The notes beneath the pieces were generated by a model that saw nothing but the letters and a program-made list of their open reading frames with translations, ran no database searches and was not told the DNA's origin. DNA of 64,000 nt from an uncultured Acidobacteriaceae bacterium (lineage in GTDB: Bacteria; Acidobacteriota; Terriglobia; Terriglobales; Acidobacteriaceae): assembly GCA_903842065.1 (NCBI GenBank), contig CAIMKZ010000033.1:1-64000 (forward strand), read 5' to 3'. Shown in pieces: positions 57,831 through 64,000 of the stretch. Position 1 is the stretch's first letter. Every line of letters starts with the position of its first letter. A program made the translations under genes and the position numbers.

Positions 57831-58565
57831 GTGAAAAGAGGAATATTCACAATTGTTGTTTTGCTGATAGCCGTGGTTGCATTTTCCGGCTGCAATAAGA
57901 AGCCCCTGCCTACACAGGCTGAGGTGCTGCCGCCGCCGCCGCCGCCCGCGGCGCCGATCGCGCAGCTTACCGCGACTCCGACTGTGATCTCGGCCGGCGA
58001 TCAGGTGCAGCTCACCTGGCGCACCATGAACGCGACGTCGGTAATCATCGACGGAATCGGCAGCGTACCCACAGCTGGAGTTAAGACGGTAACGCCCACC
58101 CAGTCGACCACCTATCATCTTGTGGCGCGTGGCGAGGGCGGATCAGCTGATGCCTCGGCGCGGGTTACCGTGAACGCGCCGGTAGCTGTCACCGTGCCCG
58201 TCACAACCATTACCCCGGAAGAGGAGTTCAAGGCCAACGTCCAGGACATCTTCTTTGACTACGACACGGCCGATATCCGCAGCGATGCGCAGGCCACCTT
58301 GCAGAAGGACGCCAACTATCTCGTCAGCCATCCGGATATCCGGGTCGTGATCGGCGGATACTGCGACGAGCGCGGATCGAACGAGTACAACCTTGCTCTG
58401 GGCCAGAATCGGGCAGATGCCACCAAGAGCGCGCTGGTCGAAGCGGGCGTTGCCGATGGCAGGATCCGCGTAGTCAGCTACGGCAAGGAAAAGCCCTTCT
58501 GCTCCGATCAGAACGAGCAGTGCTGGCAACTGAACCGCCGTGGCGGCTTTACGATGGCGCGATAA
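57831..58565 (+). CDS. pal: Peptidoglycan-associated lipoprotein Pal with an added Ig-like domain
   Basis: A 244-aa lipoprotein. The signal ends in a lipobox (VAFSGC, Cys near residue 22). A Pro-rich linker leads to an Ig-like domain (about 45-120, LTATPTVISAGDQVQLTWRT). The OmpA/Pal domain (about 130-244) has VQDIFFDYDTADI, GGYCDERGSNEYNLALGQNRAD and RIRVVSYGKEKP. E. coli Pal lacks the Ig domain. GTG 57831 is chosen because GGAAGGAG is 7 nt upstream; earlier in-frame starts would add basic residues before the signal. Confidence 0.88.
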   Translation: MKRGIFTIVVLLIAVVAFSGCNKKPLPTQAEVLPPPPPPAAPIAQLTATPTVISAGDQVQLTWRTMNATSVIIDGIGSVPTAGVKTVTPTQSTTYHLVARGEGGSADASARVTVNAPVAVTVPVTTITPEEEFKANVQDIFFDYDTADIRSDAQATLQKDANYLVSHPDIRVVIGGYCDERGSNEYNLALGQNRADATKSALVEAGVADGRIRVVSYGKEKPFCSDQNEQCWQLNRRGGFTMAR

Positions 58566-58601
58566 GAGCGGTCAGCCAGGGAGCAAAAACCGGACAACAG
58601 A

Positions 58602-58635
58602 CTGCGGCAGCCCATCTGGGCTGCCGCAGCTTCTT
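58602..58635 (+). terminator. Hairpin after pal
   Basis: CTGCGGCAGCCC (58602-58613), ATCT and GGGCTGCCGCAG (58618-58629) form a perfect 12-bp stem; CTTCTTGG follows. The T-run is broken, so it may attenuate transcription rather than end it before cpoB. Confidence 0.7.
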
Positions 58636-58658
58636 GGTATCATAATCCTGGGTGAAAC

Positions 58659-59570
58659 ATGAGATTTCATATGATTCGCAAGGCTGTTCTTACGGTGGCA
58701 TTAGCCGCCATGCTGGCCGCATCAAGCACTCCTGCTCATGCCGTCGCGAAAGAGATTGTTGAGCTGCAAACGCAGGTGCAGCAGCTGCTCAACATGGTGC
58801 AGATGATCCAGTCCACGCTCGACACCAAGTTCGGCGTCTTGCAGCATCTGTCCGAGCAGACCGCCGACTCCGCCAACAAGATGAGCGTGGCGGTTACCAA
58901 CCTGCAAAAGCAGATCGATTCGCAGACCCAGGCGGCCAACGCGCGTACCGAGACCGTCTCAGGCCAGGTGCAGGCGCTCAACGACTCGGTCGATGAGTTG
59001 AAGACCCGCATCGCCAAGCTCGACAAGACGATCCAGGACCTGCAAACACAGATTCAGCAGTTGCAGAGCCAGCCGGCTCCAGCAGCGATTCCCGGCGTCA
59101 TTCCCGGCGCGTCTGGCACGCAGTTGCCCGGCGGCCCTGGCTCTGCCCTGCCCGGAGCGGCTCAGAACGCGCAGGCGCCTCCGCTTGAGGCCACCTATCA
59201 GGCCGGCGTGCGCGACTTTACCGCGGGCCGCTACGCGGTTGCCTCAGGCGAGTTTCAGGACGTGGTGCATTACTACCCGCTCGACGATCTGTGCGGAAGC
59301 GCCAAGTTCTACCTCGGCGAGATCGCCTATCAGCAGCAGAACTACAACGAGGCCGTGAATAACTACAACGCCGTTCTCGAAGGCTTCAGCGGAATCGCCA
59401 AGGCCCCGGCGGCCCAGCTCCACAAGGGCTATTCGCTGCTCTCGATGAACAAGCGCGATGCAGGGATTAAGGAGTTGCGCACGCTGATCCAGCGCCACCC
59501 GCAGACCCCTGAGGCGCGCGCGGCAAGAACCAAGCTCAATGGGATGGGCGTCAAGTTTACAACGAATTAG
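58659..59570 (+). CDS. cpoB: CpoB/YbgF-like Tol-Pal associated protein
   Basis: A 303-aa secreted protein. It has a signal peptide (about 1-28), a trimeric coiled coil (about 30-135, many Gln/Leu heptads), a Pro/Gly/Ala linker and a C-terminal TPR region (about 185-303, CGSAKFYLGEIAYQQQNY). This is the YbgF architecture, coordinating cell-wall synthesis with outer-membrane constriction. It is separated from pal by a hairpin. Confidence 0.88.
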   Translation: MRFHMIRKAVLTVALAAMLAASSTPAHAVAKEIVELQTQVQQLLNMVQMIQSTLDTKFGVLQHLSEQTADSANKMSVAVTNLQKQIDSQTQAANARTETVSGQVQALNDSVDELKTRIAKLDKTIQDLQTQIQQLQSQPAPAAIPGVIPGASGTQLPGGPGSALPGAAQNAQAPPLEATYQAGVRDFTAGRYAVASGEFQDVVHYYPLDDLCGSAKFYLGEIAYQQQNYNEAVNNYNAVLEGFSGIAKAPAAQLHKGYSLLSMNKRDAGIKELRTLIQRHPQTPEARAARTKLNGMGVKFTTN

Positions 59571-59604
59571 TGTCCTGTCTCTAAAGTTCGCACCCAAACT
59601 CCTT

Positions 59605-59656
59605 GTCATCCTGAGCGAAGTTTGCCGCGCATTTCGCGGCAAACGGAGTCGAAGGA
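59605..59656. repeat. REP-like intergenic repeat with hairpin
   Basis: GTCATCCTGAGCGAAG begins a segment whose stem TTTGCCGCG (59621-59629) pairs with CGCGGCAAA (59635-59643), followed by GAGTCGAAGGATCTGCGG. This 'GTCATCCTGAGCGA...GTCGAAGGATCTG' form is a known dispersed bacterial intergenic repeat; copy number in this genome is unknown. Confidence 0.65.
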
Positions 59657-59721
59657 TCTGCGGTTGTTCTTCAACAAACTTCAAATTCACCACACAAGCG
59701 AAAGTCGATTTCAGGCAACAG

Positions 59722-59747
59722 AAAAGCCCCGCATCGGCGGGGCTTTT
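59722..59747. terminator. Bidirectional terminator between cpoB and phoU
   Basis: AAAAGCCCCGC (59722-59732), ATCG and GCGGGGCTTTT (59737-59747) make an 11-bp stem with A- and T-runs on the two sides, so it can end both converging operons. Confidence 0.85.
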
Positions 59748-59768
59748 CTTTCTGTATCGCGAAGAGTG

Positions 59769-60473
59769 CTATTCCTTTGTTCCCGCGGCCTCGGCTTCCC
59801 GTTCCGCCGCCTTCACGCTCTTGTAGTGGCGCACATCTGCGCCCTGCACCCAGAAGATCACATCCTCTGCGATGTTGGTGGCGTGGTCGGCCACGCGCTC
59901 CAGGCTGCGGCAGATCATCAGCGTGTTCAGCGCCTGAGGAGCAACCTGCCCCTGCTCCTCCATCACCTTGGTTAAGGACGCATAGCTGGCGCGGTTCACG
60001 GCATCAACCGCAGAGTCCAGGGTAAGGACGGTACGGGCCAGCTCGGCATCGCCCTCAATGAACGCCTTCAGGCTCTTGCGGATCATGTCGATGGCCATGG
60101 CCGCCATGCGGGGAACATCGACGGGCAGTTCCACCGGGGGCATCTGTAACATGAAACGGACACGATCGGCGATGCTCTTGGCCGAGTCGCCAATGCGCTC
60201 AAGATCGGCGTTAATCTTGATAACCGAAAGAATAAAGCGCAGATCCACGGCCATGGGCTGCTGCATGGCTAGCAGGTCCAGCGCCCGCTGATCGATATCG
60301 CGCTCCATGCGGTTGATGGCCATCTCACTGCGCATCACCAGCTCGCAGAGAGACAGATCGTGCGTCCGATAAGCCTCGATGGCGCGCTGGATAGCCTGCT
60401 CTGCCAGGCCGGCCATGACAAGCAAGTTCTCTTTGAGCTCTTCGAGACTCTGCTGGAACTGGATACGGCTCAT
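59769..60473 (-). CDS. phoU: PhoU, phosphate-specific transport regulator
   Basis: A 234-aa two-repeat all-helical protein. The first repeat has LADLxMxxx-like [24 protein letters not shown], and the second has [18 protein letters not shown] with the shared DRxE-type acidic pattern. PhoU links the Pst transporter to PhoR. It is the last gene of the pst operon, overlapping pstB by 4 nt (ATGA). No PhoB/PhoR genes are in view. Confidence 0.93.
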   Translation of the reverse strand: MSRIQFQQSLEELKENLLVMAGLAEQAIQRAIEAYRTHDLSLCELVMRSEMAINRMERDIDQRALDLLAMQQPMAVDLRFILSVIKINADLERIGDSAKSIADRVRFMLQMPPVELPVDVPRMAAMAIDMIRKSLKAFIEGDAELARTVLTLDSAVDAVNRASYASLTKVMEEQGQVAPQALNTLMICRSLERVADHATNIAEDVIFWVQGADVRHYKSVKAAEREAEAAGTKE

Positions 60474-61228
60474 CCGAACCTCCCGGTGATGTAATCTTCG
60501 GTGCGCTTGTCGGAGGGGTTGGTGAAGATCTTGTGTGTTGTGTCGAACTCGACCATCCGGCCGTTGAGAAAGAAGCCGGTTTGCTCGGCCACGCGCGCGG
60601 CCTGCTGCATATTGTGAGTCACAATCACGATCGTGTACTGCGCCTTGAGCTGGAAGATGAGGTCTTCAATCTTCGAAGTGGAAACAGGATCGAGTGCGCT
60701 CGCGGGCTCGTCCATCAGCAGAACCTCGGGATCGACAGCCAGCGCGCGGGCGATGCAAAGCCGCTGCTGCTGACCACCGGAGAGGCTTGCGCCGGACTTC
60801 TTCCTCAGGTCATCCTTGACCTCGTCCCACAGCGCCGAGTTGCGCAAAGACTTCTCTACAATCTCATCCAGTGCGCGGCGATTCGAGTAGCCATTGAGCT
60901 TGAGCCCGGCCGCGACGTTGTCGTAGATCGACATCGTCGGGAAAGGATTCGGCCGCTGGAAGACCATACCCACCCGGCGGCGAATCTCGACTGGCTTGGC
61001 GTCCTTGTAGATGTCTACATCGCCGATGCGTACCGTGCCGGTCACGCGGGCGATTGGGTTGGTCTCGTGCATACGGTTGATGCAGCGGACAAACGTGCTC
61101 TTGCCGCATCCCGAGGGGCCAATCAGCGCAGTAGCCTGGTTGGCGCTGATGTTCAGACAGATGTCCTGAAGCGTGTGGTTAGACCCATACCACGCGTTCA
61201 GGTTTTGGACTTCGATGCCGACGCCCAC
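60470..61228 (-). CDS. pstB: PstB, phosphate ABC transporter ATPase
   Basis: A 252-aa ATPase with Walker [13 protein letters not shown], signature [16 protein letters not shown], Walker [13 protein letters not shown] and H-loop [10 protein letters not shown]. The start is GTG 61228, directly after the pstA stop. It belongs to the pstC-A-B-phoU set. Confidence 0.96.
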   Translation of the reverse strand: MGVGIEVQNLNAWYGSNHTLQDICLNISANQATALIGPSGCGKSTFVRCINRMHETNPIARVTGTVRIGDVDIYKDAKPVEIRRRVGMVFQRPNPFPTMSIYDNVAAGLKLNGYSNRRALDEIVEKSLRNSALWDEVKDDLRKKSGASLSGGQQQRLCIARALAVDPEVLLMDEPASALDPVSTSKIEDLIFQLKAQYTIVIVTHNMQQAARVAEQTGFFLNGRMVEFDTTHKIFTNPSDKRTEDYITGRFG

Positions 61229-62098
61229 TTAGCTTGCCCCTTTCAATACTCCGCGGCTGGTTACAAAGCGAACCAGCGAGACGGCCAGAACAATCAGGAT
61301 GATGAGAACCAGCGCGCCCGCCCACGCCAGCCGGTGCCAGTCGTCGTAGGGTGAGAGCGCGTAAACGTAAATCTGAAGCGGCAGGGCCGCGATGGGCTCG
61401 TTGAGGTTGGTGCTCCAGAACGAGTTACCCAGCGCCGTAAAGAGCAGCGGAGCCGTCTCGCCTGCTACGCGTGCAAAGGCCAGCATACAGCCGGTGATGA
61501 TGCCCGGCGAAGCAGTTTTCAGCGTGATCGAAAGAACCGAGCGCCAGTTGGGTACGCCGATACCGAGAGCCGCCTCGCGAATGGCGTTGGGCACCATCAG
61601 CAGCATCTCTTCGCTGGTTCGGCAGACGGTGGGAATCATCATGATGCCCAGTGCCACGCCGCCCGCAAAGGCTGAGAAGTGCTTCTGCGGAAGAACGATG
61701 AGCGCGTAGATCGACAGGCCCATCACAATCGAGGGAACGCCGTTGAGCACGTCGGCCGTAAAGCGTACCGCCGTTGCCAGCTTGGTGCCGCGGCCAAACT
61801 CCGCCAGAAAGATGCCGCCGCCTATGCCCAGAGGAATGCCGATGAGGCTGGCCACGCCCAGCACCAGCGCCGAACCGGCGATGGCGTTGGCCATGCCGCC
61901 CCCTGATTCGCCCACGGGCTTGGGCCCCTTGAGGAAGAAGTCGAGGCTCAGAGAACTTGCGCCCTTATAGACGAGGTAGCCGAAGATTCCTACCAGCGGC
62001 GCGACCACCAGCAGCGTAGCCAGCACGGCCAGCGAGGTCACCGCATAGTCGGTGAGCTTGCGCGCCCTGGATCGGATTGGAAAAAGATCACTACGCAT
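61229..62098 (-). CDS. pstA: PstA, phosphate ABC transporter permease
   Basis: A 289-aa membrane protein with six TM segments and the permease loop MVPNAIREAALGIGVPNWRSVL (EAA motif). It forms the channel with PstC. It starts 4 nt after the pstC stop. Confidence 0.94.
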   Translation of the reverse strand: MRSDLFPIRSRARKLTDYAVTSLAVLATLLVVAPLVGIFGYLVYKGASSLSLDFFLKGPKPVGESGGGMANAIAGSALVLGVASLIGIPLGIGGGIFLAEFGRGTKLATAVRFTADVLNGVPSIVMGLSIYALIVLPQKHFSAFAGGVALGIMMIPTVCRTSEEMLLMVPNAIREAALGIGVPNWRSVLSITLKTASPGIITGCMLAFARVAGETAPLLFTALGNSFWSTNLNEPIAALPLQIYVYALSPYDDWHRLAWAGALVLIILIVLAVSLVRFVTSRGVLKGAS

Positions 62099-62102
62099 GA
62101 AA

Positions 62103-63185
62103 TCAGTGCGCCTGTCGCGGGGCTCCGCCGGTTACCGCCCACACCAGCACGCGGGCCAGTGCGTTGACGACGATGGTTACAAGGAACAGCGCCAGACCGA
62201 TCTCGATCAGCGCGCTCAGGTGCATATCTCCTACAGCTTCTGCAAACTCGTTGGCGATGACCGAGGCCATCGAAGCGCCGTTCGAAAGCAGCGACTTGTG
62301 AATCTCCGCCGAATTTCCGATCACCATCGTGACCGCCATGGTCTCGCCCAGCGCGCGGCCCAGCCCCAGAATCACCGCGCCGACAATGCCGATCCGCGCA
62401 TTGCGTAATACACCCATGCGGATCATCTCCCAGCGCGTCGCGCCCAACGCCAGTACCGCTTCTCTCTGCGAGTGAGGCACCGCTGTCATCACCTCGCGCG
62501 TCAGCGAAGAGATGATGGGCAGAATCATGATGGCCAGGATGATTCCGGATGCCACAAAACCCAGTCCAGTGGGGTTCGTGTCGTCAAACAGCCCGCTCCA
62601 ACCGAACTTCGATATCAAAAACGGGTTCACGTGCTCGCGCAGCTGCGGAATCAGGATAAATACCGCCCACAACCCGTAGATCACGCTCGGAATGGCGGCA
62701 AGCAACTCGGTCAAAAAGGCCAGCGGTCCGCGCAGAATCTTGGGACACATCTCGGTCAGAAAGACCGCCGTTCCCACAGCCAGAGGCACCGCAAGCAGCA
62801 GCGCCAGAAAGCTCGATACCAGCGTGCCGAAGATAAACGGCAGAGCGCTGAACTGCTGGCCGATCGGATCCCAGAAGCTGCTGCGATGGGTGTCCGGGTC
62901 TGTGAAGCGCTGGAAGAAGAACTTGAGTCCGAACGCATGCCAGCTCATCTGCGAGCGAAGAACCAGCTGCCAGACGATCAGGGCCACGATGCCAAAGATC
63001 GTCAGCGAGCAGAGCACCATCAGCACGTGGAAAGCGCGGTCGCCAAATGCCGAGTTGCCACGGGAGAGCAGGTACTTGCGGACCTCCGATGGCTCAGCAC
63101 TCTTTGCAGCGGGGTCGCCAGACCCGGCCTGCTGCGGGGCAGCCATCTCGGTATTTACACGTATCTCGGGCGGGGCGGCGCTCAC
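62103..63185 (-). CDS. pstC: PstC, phosphate ABC transporter permease
   Basis: A 360-aa permease with six TM segments and the EAA loop AVPHSQREAVLALGATRWEMI. The N-terminal 45 residues are a charged, Ala/Pro-rich extension not usual for PstC. The start is GTG 63185 (ATG 63146 possible). First gene of the operon; no pstS lies upstream in the window, so the phosphate-binding protein is elsewhere or absent. Confidence 0.92.
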   Translation of the reverse strand: MSAAPPEIRVNTEMAAPQQAGSGDPAAKSAEPSEVRKYLLSRGNSAFGDRAFHVLMVLCSLTIFGIVALIVWQLVLRSQMSWHAFGLKFFFQRFTDPDTHRSSFWDPIGQQFSALPFIFGTLVSSFLALLLAVPLAVGTAVFLTEMCPKILRGPLAFLTELLAAIPSVIYGLWAVFILIPQLREHVNPFLISKFGWSGLFDDTNPTGLGFVASGIILAIMILPIISSLTREVMTAVPHSQREAVLALGATRWEMIRMGVLRNARIGIVGAVILGLGRALGETMAVTMVIGNSAEIHKSLLSNGASMASVIANEFAEAVGDMHLSALIEIGLALFLVTIVVNALARVLVWAVTGGAPRQAH

Positions 63186-63206
63186 GTCTTAAGGCTACCT
63201 TCGCAA

Positions 63207-63224
63207 TGTGAACATCAAGTTAAA
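63207..63224 (-). promoter_or_regulatory. Weak Pho-box-like element upstream of pstC
   Basis: Read on the minus strand, TTTAACT-TGAT-GTTCACA gives two 7-mers with an 11-bp period, matching at 4 of 7 positions. This is the geometry of PhoB sites but a weak sequence match. Confidence 0.25.
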
Positions 63225-63408
63225 ACAACTCAAAAATAAGCGCATAAGTTCCTCCAGTCACCGTTGATACCGCCCTCCAGGCTTTGCATACAAACCAGTT
63301 CCAAGCGGCCGGTTTGAGCCTGCTACGTTCATTGCAATTGAGGGGGCCTGGGACTAAAATTGCATCTCTCCACAAAATGCCGCACTTGCTCGACTGAAAG
63401 GCGCGGGA

Positions 63409-64000
63409 GTGACTACGAAGCTCAGTTGGACGGACGCGCAGAGAGCGGAAATTGCCGAAGAGTTGCATCGCATCCTCAACGATGCAAGATTCGCTTCAAG
63501 CCAGCGATGCGTCACTCTGTTGCGCTATCTGGTCGAGCACACACTGGAGGGCAACCTTGAAAGCGTCAAGGAGCGTACGTTAGGAATCGACGTATACGGC
63601 CGCCTGACAGACTACGACTCGAATGCGGACCCGATCGTGCGCAGGACCGCGAGAGAGATCAGGAAGCGTCTGGAGCTTCATTATCGGAATCCGGAGTACA
63701 GGAGCTCTGTCAGAATCCAACTGGTGACCGGCAGCTATGTCCCTCAGTTCGATTTCGAGAGCAAGGGCTCAGCGGCGAAGGCTGACGAAAGCCGGGAGTC
63801 CAGCGAGCCGTTGCCGCAGCGTGAGCCAGACGTTCAACCTCCAGAAATTGATAAAAGCCTTATCCAGAGAGGCCGTTGGCGCAGGTTGCTCTTGTCTGGA
63901 GCCGCGATTCTGCTGGTGAGCGGCTCGCTTTTCGGGGCGTACCACTCCGATTTCGGGCGCCCCACAAGCTACATCGTCTGGAAGCCGTTTCTCGATCCGA
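63409..64000 (+). CDS. Second Acidobacteria-type regulator-like protein, truncated by window end
   Basis: An open frame from GTG 63409 to the edge (at least 197 codons). It has the same block as the gene at 40141-41361: LLRYLVEHTLEGNL, VKERTLGIDVYGR, DPIVRRTAREIRKRLELHY, then SYVPQFDF. A TM (about 162-180, LLLSGAAILLVSGSLFGAY) follows the linker. The second domain is cut off. A regulatory or sensing role is inferred only. AAGG lies 7-8 nt upstream of the GTG. Confidence 0.65.
   Translation, partial: MTTKLSWTDAQRAEIAEELHRILNDARFASSQRCVTLLRYLVEHTLEGNLESVKERTLGIDVYGRLTDYDSNADPIVRRTAREIRKRLELHYRNPEYRSSVRIQLVTGSYVPQFDFESKGSAAKADESRESSEPLPQREPDVQPPEIDKSLIQRGRWRRLLLSGAAILLVSGSLFGAYHSDFGRPTSYIVWKPFLDP

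Overview
This window looks like a chromosomal segment of a Gram-negative, GC-rich, heterotrophic soil-type bacterium. The best guess is an Acidobacteriota member close to Acidobacteriaceae (Granulicella/Terriglobus/Edaphobacter-like). The reasons are a very large Oar-like TonB-dependent receptor with an N-terminal carboxypeptidase-regulatory domain, two copies of an Acidobacteria-type 'LKERxLGxxVFGR' regulator-like protein, HemQ in a diderm, a Tol-Pal locus with odd domain content, and REP-like intergenic hairpins. This placement is inference from gene content; no rRNA or tRNA gene is visible.

Layout. 1-5.3 kb: a beta-helix gene that is probably 5'-truncated, a dihydrodipicolinate-synthase-family aldolase with an internal insertion, hemQ, small unknowns, and an AbrB/PIN toxin-antitoxin pair with a clear operator palindrome. 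5.4-8 kb: a secreted metallo-beta-lactamase-fold protein, a MazF-like pair and endonuclease III. 7.9-11.7 kb (minus): a translationally coupled heme operon hemX-like/hemA/hemC/hemD preceded by a CRP/FNR-type palindrome. 11.9-16 kb: a serine hydrolase, a phosphofructokinase with PPi-type residues and an acyl-CoA synthetase. 16.1-25.3 kb: an arginine operon argR-C-B-D-F-(PD-(D/E)XK protein)-G-H-NAGS, with tandem ARG boxes in front and a terminator behind. 25.3-35.2 kb: a hydrogen locus comprising hypF with an orphan TAXI receptor (minus), then a bidirectional NAD-linked [NiFe] hydrogenase hoxEFUYH and its endopeptidase hoxW (plus). 35.2-39.9 kb (minus): pyruvate:ferredoxin oxidoreductase and a dihydroorotate-dehydrogenase-like enzyme. 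40-45.7 kb: a regulator-like membrane protein diverging from the giant TonB-dependent receptor. 45.9-52.2 kb: feoAB, an LtaS-like sulfatase-fold enzyme, a ParA-like ATPase, a DinJ/YafQ pair and an HNH protein. 52.3-59.6 kb: recN diverging from tolQ-tolR-tonB/tolA-tolB-pal-cpoB. 59.8-63.2 kb (minus): pstC-pstA-pstB-phoU. The window ends inside a second regulator-like gene.

How it fits together. The hox genes, hypF, hoxW and nifJ form a redox island. Pyruvate oxidation by NifJ can supply reduced ferredoxin, while Hox couples NAD(H) to H2. The region before hoxE has a GTGA-N6-TCAC palindrome and perfect 8-bp direct repeats with 11-bp period. A similar GTGA-N6-TCAC site precedes the heme operon, so one CRP/FNR-family regulator could link heme supply and hydrogen metabolism; this is a hypothesis. 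The arginine operon carries everything from N-acetylglutamate synthesis to argininosuccinate cleavage except a deacetylation step (argJ/argE), and appears autoregulated by ArgR.

Most unusual items: the nuclease-fold gene embedded in the arginine operon, the orphan TAXI receptor with two CxxC motifs next to hypF, the hox promoter architecture, the aldolase with about 57 inserted residues, PFK with Asp104/Lys124, and Pal with an extra Ig-like domain. I did not find a clear-cut multi-gene system that is certainly undescribed.
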